The position numbers and the translations under genes were made by a program. Shown piece after piece: positions 1 to 8,925 of a stretch of DNA of 64,000 bases. Under the pieces are notes generated by a model. It saw only the letters and a program-made list of their open reading frames with translations, was not told where the DNA came from and searched no databases. How positions within the stretch are numbered: the stretch's first letter is position 1; each line of letters begins with the position of its first letter. The stretch covers positions 1 to 64,000 of the forward strand of contig JBNKMS010000012.1 of NCBI GenBank assembly GCA_050293315.1, read 5' to 3'. The DNA is from CBFDBF01 sp050293315 (GTDB lineage Bacteria > Pseudomonadota > Gammaproteobacteria > Chromatiales > Chromatiaceae).

Positions 1-140
1 GGATTGCCCGTCGATGGAGCCCCTGAGATCGTGAGGAGCGCAGGGAACCCGTAGGGCAAGTCGTCGGGCGCTCTTTTCTTTCGTCCCTTTCTTTTGAGCG
101 TCCAAAAGAAAGGGACTTGTAGCCTGACGCTAAGGCAAGA
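1..140 (+). repeat. Dispersed GC-rich repeat, module B, copy 1 (cut by window edge)
   Basis: This stretch matches 47879-48010 on the same strand and 46471-46630 on the opposite strand. Its core is a perfect 13-bp inverted repeat (83-95 and 104-116) with an 8-nt loop, beginning GTCCCTTTC. The copy starts at the window edge, so it probably continues to the left. Short ORFs inside this repeat family are translation artefacts. Confidence 0.8.
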
Positions 141-475
141 AAAAAGCTTTGGTCTAGACTGGCTGCAAAACTGGTTACCAATGCTGCTATAGCAATAGAA
201 AAGGCCCCGTGGGTGAAGGGCTACGAAACTGATTACCGATTCATCAATGGAGAGACGTGATAACCGCAATAGGCAACATTGATACTCTTTGGGTCTCTGG
301 ATCGAAACTTCATGGGCCAAAAAAGAAAGATCCCGGCGCCTTGGGGGGAGAAATGGCGGCCGGGACCCAGAATTCCCAGCAAAGATAGCCAGGACTGTCG
401 GTTGTCCGGGGAAGGGACAACCTAGCGCCGTTGTCGGCACCTACATACAGATAGACCAAGGAAGTGACAAATAGT
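141..475. other. Intergenic region downstream of polA, no gene seen
   Basis: No convincing gene is visible. Positions 219-238 (gggctacgaaactgattacc) match the start of the module A repeat seen at 48028-48120, so a decayed module A follows module B here as it does elsewhere. An 8-bp hairpin (400-407 with 415-422) lies beyond the polA stop but has no U-tract on the polA strand. A 61-codon reading frame at 289-474 has no ribosome binding site or family resemblance and is not called. Confidence 0.5.
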
Positions 476-3172
476 TCAATGCGCCTCGTCCCAGTTTTCT
501 CCCACCCCCAAATCCACCAGCAGCGGTATCTGTAGCTCGGCAGCCCCCTCCATCAGCCCGCGAATCTTCTGGCTGGCGCTCTCCACAAAGGCCTTTTCCA
601 CCTCAAACACCAGCTCATCATGCACCTGCATAATCATGCGCACCGGGGGCCGCTCCTGCTGGATCCAACCATCCACCGCCAGCATAGCGCGCTTGATGAT
701 ATCGGCGGCACTCCCCTGCATCGGGGCGTTGATGGCGGTGCGCTCGGCCGCGGCGCGCCGCTGGCCATTGCGCGACTTGATCTCCGGCAGGTAGAGCCGC
801 CGTCCGAACATGGTCTCGACATACCCCTGCTCCGCGGCCTTTAGCCGGGTCTCATCCATAAATGCCTGCACCCCGGGATAGCGCTCAAAATATAGCTCTA
901 CATACTCCTGCGCCTCGCCCCTCCCGATCCCCAACTGGCGCGCCAATCCAAAGGCGGACATGCCGTAGATCAGGCCAAAATTGATCGCCTTGGCCCGACG
1001 CCTCTGCTCGGACGTAACCTCCTCCAGGGCGCCCCCGTCTGTAAACACCTCTGCCGCAGTGGCGCGGTGGATGTCCAGCCCCTGGCTAAAGGCCTGGATA
1101 AGCCCCTTGTCCCCTGAAAGATGTGCCATGATCCGCAGCTCAATCTGCGAGTAGTCAGCAGCCAGCATCACACACCCATCCTCCGGGATGAAAGCCTGGC
1201 GGATGCGTCTCCCCTCACCACTGCGTATAGGGATGTTCTGCAGATTTGGATCAGATGATGAGAGCCTCCCGGTGGCCGTCACCGCCTGGTGATAGGAGGT
1301 GTGCACTCGTCCGGAGCGGCTGTTGACCATCTCCGGTAATCGGTCTGTATAGGTGGACTTGAGCTTGCTCAGACCCCGATACTGCAGGATCAGGGCAGGC
1401 AGTTCGTGCCCCATATCAGCCAGTTCCTGCAGTACCGCCTCGGCGGTAGATGGGATCCCCTTAGGGGTCTTGCTGATTACCGGCAACTCCAACTCCTCAA
1501 AAAAGATCTGCCCGATCTGCTTGGGTGAGCTTAGATTGAACGGTCTTCCGGCCAGTTCATAGGCGTGCTGCTCCAGCTCAAGCATGCGTCCGGCCAACTC
1601 TGAGCTCTGCCGCTCCAGCATCTTACGATCGATCCGCACCCCTCCACGCTCCATTCGTGAGAGCACCGACAGCAGCGGGATCTCCACCTCGTGCAGCAGC
1701 TTTACCAATGATGGAGTAGCCTGCAGTTGCGGCCATAGGGTCTGGTGCAGTCGCAGAGTGATATCCGCATCCTCGGCCGCGTAGGGGGCCGCCTGCTCCA
1801 ACGGCACCTGATCAAAGGTGAGCTGTTTCGCCCCCTTACCGGCAACATCGCTGTATTTGATCGTATCGTGCTGCAGATAGCGGCTCGCCAGGGAGTCCAT
1901 GTCGTGACGGGTGGCGGTAGAGTCCAATAGGTAGGACTCCAGCATAGAATCAAAGGCGATCCCAGCCAGCCCGATCCCGTGGTTTGCCAACACGCTCATA
2001 TCATATTTGAGATTCTGCCCCAGCTTGGGCCGGGCCGGGTCCTCCAGCAACGGCTTCAGCTGTGCCAGCACCTCATCCCGCCCCAGCTGTTGTGGCGCAC
2101 CGGGGTAGTTGTGGGCCAACGGTAGATAGGCTGCCTCGCCCGGGGTCACCGCAAAAGAGAGTCCAACCACCTCCGCCTCCATATAGTCCAGACTGGTGGT
2201 CTCACTATCGAAGGCGAACAGCTCAGCCTGCTGTAGTTTCTCTAGCCAGCGCTGCAGCTCCTTCTGAGTAAGCAGGGTCTCATACTCTACTACGGGGGCG
2301 GGCGGCTCGACCGTCTCTCCCCCCTCCTCATCCAGGCCCTGCAGCAGTCGCTTTGACTCAATCTGGTTATATAACTCACGCAGCCGCGCGAGATCCGGCT
2401 CCCCCGGCCGAAGCTCCTGCGGCCCCTGCTCCAGCTCTACATCCAGTTTGATGGTGGTAAGCCGGCGGGAGAGTTCGAGCTGCTCCAGATTATCACGCAG
2501 ATACTCACCAACCTTGCCTTTGATCTCGTCGGCATGGGCCACCAACTCATCCAGACTCCCATACTCGGCCAGCCACTTGACGGCTGTCTTCGGTCCACAT
2601 TTTGGCACCCCGGGGATATTGTCAGAGGAGTCGCCGACCAGGGCCAGGTAGTCGATCATCTGCTCTGGGGTTACCCCAAATTTATCTATCACCCCCTGAC
2701 GATCGCTACGGCTGTCGGACATGGTGTTGATCAGGGTGACATGGGAGTTAACCAGCTGGGCAAGGTCCTTGTCACCGGTGGAGATAAGGGTATCCATCCC
2801 CAGTTCCGTGGCCTGGCGTGCCAGGGTGCCGATCACATCGTCCGCCTCCACCCCCTCAACTATCAGCAGCGGCAGCCCCATGGCGCGGACAATCTCATGC
2901 AGCGGCCCTATCTGGCAACGCAGATCATCCGGCATGGGGGGGCGGTTTGCCTTGTACTGCGCATACATCTGGTTGCGAAAACTGCCCCCAGGTGCATCGA
3001 ATACCACTGCCATCTGTTCCGGCGCGTAATCAGCCAGCAGGCGACGCAACATATTGATCACCCCGACGATAGCCCCGGTTGGCTCGCCTCTGGAGTTGGT
3101 CAGCGGTGGCAGGGCATGAAACGCTCGGAACAGGTAAGATGAACCATCTACGAGGATGAAGGGACTACTCAA
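476..3172 (-). CDS. polA: DNA polymerase I
   Basis: An 898-residue polymerase for gap filling in excision repair and Okazaki-fragment maturation; E. coli PolA has 928 residues. The N-terminal 5'-3' exonuclease (about 1-290) begins with ILVDGSSYLFRAFHALPPL. The 3'-5' exonuclease (about 300-490) keeps FDSETTSLD, so proofreading is probably intact. The family A polymerase domain holds motif A (DYSQIELRIMAHLSGD), motif B (RRAKAINFGLIYG) and motif C (QVHDELVFEV). The start is TTG at 3172-3170; it overlaps the TGA stop of the upstream DUF4124 gene, which suggests translational coupling. This start puts the first conserved residues where the family expects them. Confidence 0.97.
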   Translation of the reverse strand: MSSPFILVDGSSYLFRAFHALPPLTNSRGEPTGAIVGVINMLRRLLADYAPEQMAVVFDAPGGSFRNQMYAQYKANRPPMPDDLRCQIGPLHEIVRAMGLPLLIVEGVEADDVIGTLARQATELGMDTLISTGDKDLAQLVNSHVTLINTMSDSRSDRQGVIDKFGVTPEQMIDYLALVGDSSDNIPGVPKCGPKTAVKWLAEYGSLDELVAHADEIKGKVGEYLRDNLEQLELSRRLTTIKLDVELEQGPQELRPGEPDLARLRELYNQIESKRLLQGLDEEGGETVEPPAPVVEYETLLTQKELQRWLEKLQQAELFAFDSETTSLDYMEAEVVGLSFAVTPGEAAYLPLAHNYPGAPQQLGRDEVLAQLKPLLEDPARPKLGQNLKYDMSVLANHGIGLAGIAFDSMLESYLLDSTATRHDMDSLASRYLQHDTIKYSDVAGKGAKQLTFDQVPLEQAAPYAAEDADITLRLHQTLWPQLQATPSLVKLLHEVEIPLLSVLSRMERGGVRIDRKMLERQSSELAGRMLELEQHAYELAGRPFNLSSPKQIGQIFFEELELPVISKTPKGIPSTAEAVLQELADMGHELPALILQYRGLSKLKSTYTDRLPEMVNSRSGRVHTSYHQAVTATGRLSSSDPNLQNIPIRSGEGRRIRQAFIPEDGCVMLAADYSQIELRIMAHLSGDKGLIQAFSQGLDIHRATAAEVFTDGGALEEVTSEQRRRAKAINFGLIYGMSAFGLARQLGIGRGEAQEYVELYFERYPGVQAFMDETRLKAAEQGYVETMFGRRLYLPEIKSRNGQRRAAAERTAINAPMQGSAADIIKRAMLAVDGWIQQERPPVRMIMQVHDELVFEVEKAFVESASQKIRGLMEGAAELQIPLLVDLGVGENWDEAH

Positions 3173-3663
3173 TCACACCACCGCTTGACCTCTGCCCGAG
3201 CCTTGGCCAGGGTCTGTTCCCGCTCCTCAGCAGTAAGATAGTAACGCTCGCCATTTGGCAACAAATTATAGATCCTGCCATGCTCCTCCAAGCCACGGAG
3301 ATTATCCTTCGCCAGAATGCAATTCTGCTGCCGCTGGGCCTGCTCCTTTTTTTTCTGTTCTGCCGCCTGCCGCTTCTCATCGCGCTCCCTTGCATACTGA
3401 TCAAGCAACCGCTGCCTGGTCTCCTGCCGCTCGGCGTTGCTCGGAGCAGGCGAGCTCTCCTCCTCGGCCCCCTCTTGGGCTCCACCCTGAGACCCGCCAG
3501 TAGGCACCGCCACCTGCTCCGTCTCCTGCTCCTGGGGTGGGCGATCTCCAAAGTGCACCTTGCCATTTTCATCGGTCCAGCGATAGACCCCGGACTGTGC
3601 CGTCTGCCATAGCAGTAGCAACAGAACCGCCATCACTATGGGACCTGTTCGTTTCACCGGCAT
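3169..3663 (-). CDS. DUF4124 domain protein, secreted
   Basis: A 164-residue protein of unknown function. It has a signal-peptide-like N-terminus (MPVKRTGPIVMAVLLLLLWQ), then a DUF4124 module with the hallmark VYRWTDENGKVHFGDRPP, then a Gln/Glu-rich, probably coiled-coil tail. DUF4124 proteins are predicted envelope proteins of gammaproteobacteria. I chose the ATG at 3663 because GGAGGTGA sits five bases upstream; an in-frame TTG and ATG further up would remove that spacing. The stop overlaps the polA TTG start, so the two are probably cotranscribed. A paralogue lies at 12737-13165. Confidence 0.8.
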   Translation of the reverse strand: MPVKRTGPIVMAVLLLLLWQTAQSGVYRWTDENGKVHFGDRPPQEQETEQVAVPTGGSQGGAQEGAEEESSPAPSNAERQETRQRLLDQYARERDEKRQAAEQKKKEQAQRQQNCILAKDNLRGLEEHGRIYNLLPNGERYYLTAEEREQTLAKARAEVKRWCD

Positions 3664-3759
3664 CGTACTCACCTCCATCAATCATATAGACAGTCAGAGA
3701 TTAGCATATATACCTCTTTTGCTGGACATAAACCCACCACCCAGCTAATGTTGCTCTTC

Positions 3760-4008
3760 ATGATTGATTCAAAAGTTATAGATGATCTGGCCAACAGAGT
3801 AGCAGCAATCCTACCGGATGGCCTACAGACCCTGCATGCCGACATGCAGAAAAATATCCGCTCAGTACTGGAGGCCGGATTGGGTCACCTGGACCTTGTC
3901 AGCAGAGAGGAGTTTGAGCTACAGAGCGCTGTGCTGGCTCGTAGCCGCGAAAAGCTGGAGCAACTGGAGCAACGATTAGCGGAGCTGGAAAAGGAACAGA
4001 GCAAATAG
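3760..4008 (+). CDS. ubiK: UbiK family ubiquinone biosynthesis accessory factor
   Basis: A short, mostly helical protein of 82 residues in the BMFP/YqiC family, starting MIDSKVIDDLANRVAAILP and ending in a heptad-rich coiled coil (LEQLEQRLAELEKEQ). UbiK assists UbiJ and the Ubi complex in aerobic ubiquinone synthesis. An ATG four codons upstream (3748) is possible, but family members start with MIDxxxIDD/EDIA, so 3760 is preferred; neither start has a clear ribosome binding site. It diverges from the DUF4124 gene and precedes comM, an arrangement common in gammaproteobacteria. Confidence 0.85.
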   Translation: MIDSKVIDDLANRVAAILPDGLQTLHADMQKNIRSVLEAGLGHLDLVSREEFELQSAVLARSREKLEQLEQRLAELEKEQSK

Positions 4009-4088
4009 CGGAGCCTGTCGCAGCAAACCTGAGAGTGAAGCGGTAGCATACCGCGACGGGGGCCTTTGCCCCTCCAAGGAAGGTAAAT

Positions 4089-5600
4089 ATGGATCTAGCG
4101 GTACTCTACAGCCGCGCTCAAGATGGCATTCTGGCCCCACTGGTAAATGTGGAGGTACATCTCACCAACGGCCTGCCTTCGCTCTCTATTGTTGGCCTGC
4201 CGGAACTGGCGGTACGCGAGAGTAAGGACCGGGTACGCGGCGCCATTATCAACTCCCGTTTCGAGTTCCCCACCCGCCGCATCACCATCAATCTGGCCCC
4301 CGCCGACCTGCCGAAAGAGGGGGGACGTTTCGATCTGCCGATCGCCCTCGGCATCCTCGCCGCATCTGGACAGATAGCGGCTGAGAGTTACAGCGGTTTT
4401 GAGTTTGCTGGCGAACTGGCCCTGTCGGGGGAACTACGCCCGGTTAGGGGGATACTGCCACTCGCCCTGGCGGCAAGAGATGCGGGGCGCGCACTCATCG
4501 TACCGCAATCGAACGCTGCTGAGGCAGCGCTGGTAACAGGGGTCGAGGTCTACCCAGCAGACCATCTGCTGGAGGTGTGTGCACACCTCAACGGCAGCAG
4601 CACCCTCTCCACCTACCAACCAATGCTCACACAGGGGATGTCACACATCAGCCCGGACCTGGCAGATGTGTGCGGTCAACCCCAGGCCAAACGCGCCCTC
4701 GAGATCAGCGCGGCCGGGGGGCACTCCATGCTGATGTTTGGTCCTCCTGGTAGTGGCAAATCTATGCTGGCCGCCGCCCTCCCCTCTATCCTCCCCAGTA
4801 TGACTGAGTGCGAGGCGCTGGAGACCGCCGCCGTACACTCCGTCAGCAGCCGCGGTTTCAGGTTGGAGGAGTGGCGCCAACGCCCCTTCCGCTCTCCCCA
4901 CCATACCGCCTCCGGGGTCGCGCTGGTTGGTGGTGGCAGCAATCCTCGCCCCGGTGAGATCTCCCTGGCGCATAACGGGGTGCTATTCCTGGACGAGATG
5001 CCGGAGTTCGACCGGCGCGTTCTCGAGGTGCTGCGCGAACCGCTGGAGTCGGGACAGATCAGCATCTCCCGTGCCGCCCATCAGGCAGAATTTCCAGCCA
5101 GCTTTCAGCTGATCGCGGCGATGAACCCCTGCCCCTGCGGCTATCTGGGTGACAATGGCAATAACTCCTGCCATTGCACTGCGGAACAGGTGAGCCGTTA
5201 CCGGGGGCGGCTCTCGGGGCCGCTGCTCGACCGCATCGATATCCATATCGACGTGCCCAGAGTGGACCCGGAGAGTCTGCAGCAGGGACGTTCCGCCTCA
5301 GGCGATGACAGCCACACAACGCGACAGCGGGTAGAGCAGGCCCGCGAACGACAGATGGTACGCAATGGTTGCGCCAACTCCATGTTGCAGGGCGAGGCGA
5401 TTCGCCAGCACTGCTCCCCACTGGCGTCGGCCGATCGCCTGATGCGGCGCGCCATGGAGCAGTTGGGGCTCTCTGCCCGTGCCTACCATCGCATCCTCAA
5501 GCTGGCTCGTACCATCGCTGACCTGGCCGGTAGTGACCATATCGAGAGCGCACATATCGGCGAGGCCATCGGCTACCGGCAGTTGGATAGGCACAGATGA
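4089..5600 (+). CDS. comM: ComM/YifB family AAA+ ATPase (Mg-chelatase-like)
   Basis: A 503-residue protein matching the usual length of ComM, a hexameric helicase that promotes branch migration during natural transformation. The N-terminal ChlI-like domain (about 1-170) begins MDLAVLYSRAQDGILAPLV. The AAA+ core has Walker A GPPGSGKSM near residue 217 and Walker B VLFLDEMPEF. A zinc-binding-like CPCGYLGD...CHC segment and a C-terminal lid domain follow. AAGGAAGG lies just upstream of the ATG. The type IV pilus genes downstream make a competence role plausible here, which is inference. Confidence 0.93.
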   Translation: MDLAVLYSRAQDGILAPLVNVEVHLTNGLPSLSIVGLPELAVRESKDRVRGAIINSRFEFPTRRITINLAPADLPKEGGRFDLPIALGILAASGQIAAESYSGFEFAGELALSGELRPVRGILPLALAARDAGRALIVPQSNAAEAALVTGVEVYPADHLLEVCAHLNGSSTLSTYQPMLTQGMSHISPDLADVCGQPQAKRALEISAAGGHSMLMFGPPGSGKSMLAAALPSILPSMTECEALETAAVHSVSSRGFRLEEWRQRPFRSPHHTASGVALVGGGSNPRPGEISLAHNGVLFLDEMPEFDRRVLEVLREPLESGQISISRAAHQAEFPASFQLIAAMNPCPCGYLGDNGNNSCHCTAEQVSRYRGRLSGPLLDRIDIHIDVPRVDPESLQQGRSASGDDSHTTRQRVEQARERQMVRNGCANSMLQGEAIRQHCSPLASADRLMRRAMEQLGLSARAYHRILKLARTIADLAGSDHIESAHIGEAIGYRQLDRHR

Positions 5601-5744
5601 AATGTCTACATTACATCCCGGCTTCAGGAGAAAGATATTTGCCATGTAGGAATTATCTGATTTAGACAACACTCTCTTGCCTGCTGCTCTCTCCCGCCCT
5701 TAGTATTGGCCTGCGGCCGGATGGACCCGGCCCTGGAGAGTGAC

Positions 5745-6296
5745 ATGGAACGTACCCGCGCACCCGCTGCAGGCTTCACCCTACTGGAGTTGTTGACCAC
5801 CATTACGATAGTCGCTGTTCTTGCCTCCGTGGCCATCCCCACCTTCAGCAACATCCGGACTACCAATGCCATGGCCACAAGCATCAATCTGTTTATGACC
5901 CAGCTCTATCTTGCCCGATCATACGCCGTCACCAGAGAGCGGCACATCACCCTCTGTCCAGCCAGCAACCCAACAACCTGCAGCGACGACCACACACAGT
6001 GGCATAAGGGGTATCTGATATTTCAGGATAGCAATAAAAACCGTCAGTTGGATGATGGTGAGGAGTTGATAAGCTACCAGGAGAGGAGTGAACAGCAGGT
6101 AAAGATCGTCTCTTCATCACGGGCACGTAACCGTATCAGCTACCGCCCCATGGGCCGCGCCTGGTTTTCCAACACCACTGTACGCTTCTGTCACAGCCTA
6201 CGCCCAGAACTAAACAGGGCGATCATAATATCCAACAACGGCCGCGCGCGCCAAAGCGATAAAATGGCCGACGGAAGCACGGTCACCTGCCCATAG
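5745..6296 (+). CDS. Type IV pilus minor pilin, GspH/FimT family
   Basis: A 183-residue prepilin with a 10-residue leader (MERTRAPAAG) followed by the class III signal FTLLELLTTITIVAVLASVA, including Glu5. PilD is expected to cut after the Gly and methylate the Phe. The globular part contains a GspH-like region with four cysteines that may form disulfides. The ATG at 5745 is preferred over upstream TTG (5706) and ATG (5721) because GGAGAG precedes it and the leader length is then normal. It is the first of two tandem FimT-like genes, so one may be FimU-like. Confidence 0.85.
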   Translation: MERTRAPAAGFTLLELLTTITIVAVLASVAIPTFSNIRTTNAMATSINLFMTQLYLARSYAVTRERHITLCPASNPTTCSDDHTQWHKGYLIFQDSNKNRQLDDGEELISYQERSEQQVKIVSSSRARNRISYRPMGRAWFSNTTVRFCHSLRPELNRAIIISNNGRARQSDKMADGSTVTCP

Positions 6297-6473
6297 GCCA
6301 GACCTGCCTACGAACATTAAGCGTGGGAACAAACACCCTAAAACCGGTTAAAACCGCAGGATTTACGACCAACGGCATATATTTCAAGACCAGCGCTACC
6401 CCGAACCGTTGGCAGCACATGGCACCAAACCTATACTAACAATACAGTTTCAGACAGGTGAGGAAGTACGAGC

Positions 6474-6977
6474 ATGAGAAGCAGCCGCGGCTTTACCCTG
6501 ATCGAATTGATGATAACAGTAGTGATACTATCATTCCTGGTAGGCATAGCCATCCCCAGCTTCCGCGAACTGATAGACCGCAACACCGTAACCACCGAGG
6601 CCAACAATATATTATCCAGCATTCTGCTGGCGCGCAGCGAGGCGATCAAGAGGGAGCGACCGGTGATGTTTACCACCAATCCCGCCCTGACCTCCTGGCA
6701 AGTTGTTGCTGAGACTGCGCCAGGTGTATTTGGCAACGTGCTACTACAACATGATAGAGACCCCAACAGCAGCGCTACTATAACTGCCGCTGGTACAGTC
6801 GCCACCATCACCTTCAACTCACGTGGCCGAGCGACCCTGAATCCCAATTTTGACTTTTTCAACATTACTGTAGACCGGCCACCAAACTACAAGCACGCAA
6901 GCTGCATCTTTTTCACCACCAATGGCCGTCCAAGTATTGTCAAATACACAGATAGCGCAACGGATGTATGCATATGA
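6474..6977 (+). CDS. fimT: Type IV pilus minor pilin FimT/FimU
   Basis: A 167-residue prepilin with a very short leader (MRSSRG) and the signal FTLIELMITVVILSFLVGIA with Glu5. A GspH-like C-terminal domain ends with two cysteines (SCIFFTTNGRPS...VCI), typical of FimT/FimU. These proteins prime pilus assembly as part of the PilVWX-FimU tip complex; FimT also binds DNA in some naturally competent species. The stop codon overlaps the pilV start (ATGA), so this gene heads the translationally coupled set fimT-pilV-pilW. Confidence 0.88.
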   Translation: MRSSRGFTLIELMITVVILSFLVGIAIPSFRELIDRNTVTTEANNILSSILLARSEAIKRERPVMFTTNPALTSWQVVAETAPGVFGNVLLQHDRDPNSSATITAAGTVATITFNSRGRATLNPNFDFFNITVDRPPNYKHASCIFFTTNGRPSIVKYTDSATDVCI

Positions 6978-7579
6978 TTACAAACCAACCAATTACCAGA
7001 CAGCGCGGTACCGGCATGATAGAGGTGATGGTGGCAGCGATTATTATCGGCATCGGACTGCTGGGCATCGCTGCACTGCAGGGCAGCTCCATGCAGGCCT
7101 CAACCGGCGCCGCCCTTCGCGCCAGGGCGGTCGATCTTACCGCGGCAATGATATCTCGCATGCAGGCCAACCAGATTGCCGATAACTGCTACTGTCGCAA
7201 CACCGCAGCCTGCATACCGGCAGCACCGGATGCCTGTGTCCGCGATAAAACCAAGCTCAATCTTATGAATCCAGATACAGACGATGACTACGTATTCATG
7301 CAGGACTACACATCAACACAGGCAGGGGTTGCAATGGGTATGGCAACTGCTGATCTCGCAGCAATGGATCTTGCGGTGGCCAGCGATCTCCCGGGTGGCG
7401 CCATGCTGATCACCTGTACGGACAGGACACCCATAGACACTGACCCCTGCAGTCCAGGTTCGACCATGCTAGTCACCATCAGCTGGTCGACACAAAGAGA
7501 TAACACTACTGATAATGTTTTCACAGACTCAATCAGCACACCGGTCGTCTCAGCAAGACCGCTTGTCCCGGGGCAGTAA
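6974..7579 (+). CDS. pilV: Type IV pilus minor pilin PilV
   Basis: A 201-residue prepilin with leader ending RQRG and signal TGMIEVMVAAIIIGIGLLGI. The Glu is retained and the hydrophobic helix is typical of PilV (IEVMVAxxIxxxGLLGxAxLQ). The C-terminal part is Cys-rich (CYCRNTAACIPAAPDACV and a later pair), fitting disulfide-stabilised PilV. Two starts are possible two codons apart (6968, 6974); 6974 gives a 4-nt ATGA overlap with fimT and is preferred. The stop overlaps the pilW ATG by one base (TAATG), so expression is probably coupled. Confidence 0.9.
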   Translation: MITNQPITRQRGTGMIEVMVAAIIIGIGLLGIAALQGSSMQASTGAALRARAVDLTAAMISRMQANQIADNCYCRNTAACIPAAPDACVRDKTKLNLMNPDTDDDYVFMQDYTSTQAGVAMGMATADLAAMDLAVASDLPGGAMLITCTDRTPIDTDPCSPGSTMLVTISWSTQRDNTTDNVFTDSISTPVVSARPLVPGQ

Positions 7580-8355
7580 TGATGCAACAAATACAACAGA
7601 CTCAACGCGGCCTCTCAGTGATATCACTGATGATTGCCATGGCCATAGGCGTCTTTCTGGTCGGGGGCGTTGTAACCATATATGTAAACAGCAGCGCCAG
7701 CTTCAGGACACGCAATGTGGTGTCGGATGTAACCGAGATCCAGCGTTTTGCCCTGGATGACATGCGTCGCATAGTATCTATGGCGGGGCGGGATATAACC
7801 GGCTCAGAGGAGGACTCTCCAAACAGTCGTACTTTTCCACCGATGGTTTCAGGCGGAATAGAGGATGGCGGCGCCACAGGATCAGATGTCATTGCCATAC
7901 GCTATCGCCGCGGCCCCAGCTGTGGCGCCTACCTGAATATCGCCTCAGGCGTCGCCCCGGCCACCGTGCGCTTTTTGGTCAGTAATAATCAACTGATATG
8001 TGAGCTAAATACAGTAAGCACTGTACTGGCTTCAAACGTATATGCACTGCAGGCGCTCTATGGGGTCGACATGAATGATGATGGTTTCGCTGACAACTAC
8101 ATGCCCGCCAGTACTTTAAATAGCCAAGCCGCGCCCAGCGGATCCAGCACCCCCTGGTCCCGGGTGGTCTCCATACGCATAGGCATTGTGGCAGGAAGCC
8201 TCGGAACACTGCCTCGAGAGGCCATACCGGCCGCTGCTGGGACACTCAATGTGCTAGACGCCGTTTTCACCGAACCCAATAGAACGCAACTGTTCAAGAC
8301 TGCCAGCATCACCGTTAACCTGCGCAACCATAACCCGATCATGCAGAAGGATTAG
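7579..8355 (+). CDS. pilW: Type IV pilus minor pilin PilW, atypical signal
   Basis: A 258-residue PilW-like prepilin. The position between pilV and pilX, the length and the PilW-like core (SDVTEIQRFALDDMRRIVSMAGRD) support the call. The leader ends QRG and is followed by LSVISLMIAMAIGVFLVGG. At mature position +5 the near-invariant Glu is replaced by Ser (codon 7624-7626), which is unusual for PilW. Two cysteines (SCGAYL and LICEL) could form a disulfide. Its TAG stop lies in a segment that was tandemly duplicated into the start of pilX. Confidence 0.87.
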   Translation: MMQQIQQTQRGLSVISLMIAMAIGVFLVGGVVTIYVNSSASFRTRNVVSDVTEIQRFALDDMRRIVSMAGRDITGSEEDSPNSRTFPPMVSGGIEDGGATGSDVIAIRYRRGPSCGAYLNIASGVAPATVRFLVSNNQLICELNTVSTVLASNVYALQALYGVDMNDDGFADNYMPASTLNSQAAPSGSSTPWSRVVSIRIGIVAGSLGTLPREAIPAAAGTLNVLDAVFTEPNRTQLFKTASITVNLRNHNPIMQKD

Positions 8356-8459
8356 TTATGAACAGATCGCCCATAAAGGCACGACAACAGACCCGTCCTC
8401 AACCCGGGAATGCAGAGGAATTAGTCATGAACCGACACCCCATACAGACACGCCAGCGA
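8342..8459 (+). repeat. 69-bp in-frame tandem duplication at the pilW-pilX junction
   Basis: Two imperfect copies (8342-8390 and 8411-8459) with a 69-bp period each contain a purine-rich ribosome-binding stretch, an ATG and the codons for MNR-P-I-x-x-RQ. The period is exactly 23 codons, so both ATGs (8358 and 8427) are in the pilX frame. The upstream copy also contains the pilW stop codon. Confidence 0.75.
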
Positions 8460-8915
8460 GGATTCGCATTGGCGATCTCGCTGATACTGCTGACAGTGAT
8501 CACTATGTTAAGCCTGACGGCCATGCGTAGCGCCAACCTGGATACCAAGATCGCCATCAACCACCAACATAAGCGGTTCGCCTACCAGGCAGCAGAGAAT
8601 GCCCTCAGCTATCTAATCAGTATGCCCACGGAGGAGATACGGGTCCTGAATGAACCCCAACTAATTGGTGATTATGATAACGGGATCAATGTGGGGTCTA
8701 CCCCAGCTTTTATCCCCTATGACACCGGTTCGCACAGTAGTGCCGACCTCGATATGACCTTGTTAGATGATAACAGCACAGTGCATTTTTACTCTGGACA
8801 TGAAATGGGCGCCCCATCCTTAATCTTTCAAGCTGACGCCATAGGCAATGTCGCCAACACCAACGCCACCGTCCATAACCGGATGGAAGTGTCCCTTATT
8901 AGAGATAGAGACTAG
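8427..8915 (+). CDS. pilX: Type IV pilus minor pilin PilX
   Basis: A 162-residue prepilin from the second of two duplicated starts. The leader MNRHPIQTRQRG is followed by FALAISLILLTVITMLSLTAM, which resembles PilX, a family that normally lacks Glu5. The sequence AAENAL after the helix is also PilX-like. Starting at the upstream ATG (8358) would give a 35-residue leader, unusually long for PilD, so 8427 is preferred; both starts have purine-rich sequence upstream. PilX works with PilY1 and the other minor pilins at the pilus tip. The stop is ten bases before the pilY1 start. Confidence 0.85.
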   Translation: MNRHPIQTRQRGFALAISLILLTVITMLSLTAMRSANLDTKIAINHQHKRFAYQAAENALSYLISMPTEEIRVLNEPQLIGDYDNGINVGSTPAFIPYDTGSHSSADLDMTLLDDNSTVHFYSGHEMGAPSLIFQADAIGNVANTNATVHNRMEVSLIRDRD

Positions 8916-8925
8916 GGAGAGAGTA

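Noticed and set aside
400..422. polA terminator
   Set aside because: The 8-bp hairpin has no U-tract on the polA strand, so it was noted only as a hairpin.
289..474. A 61-codon plus-strand reading frame beside polA
   Set aside because: No ribosome binding site, no recognisable family, composition unlike the neighbouring genes; lies in repeat-derived intergenic DNA.
2534..3142. A 202-codon frame antisense to polA
   Set aside because: Shadow of the GC-rich polA coding sequence with no start signals or protein-like composition.
8848..8925. N-terminal extension of PilY1
   Set aside because: It overlaps pilX, lacks a ribosome binding site and would bury the signal peptide; the ATG at 8926 has GGGAGAGAG upstream.
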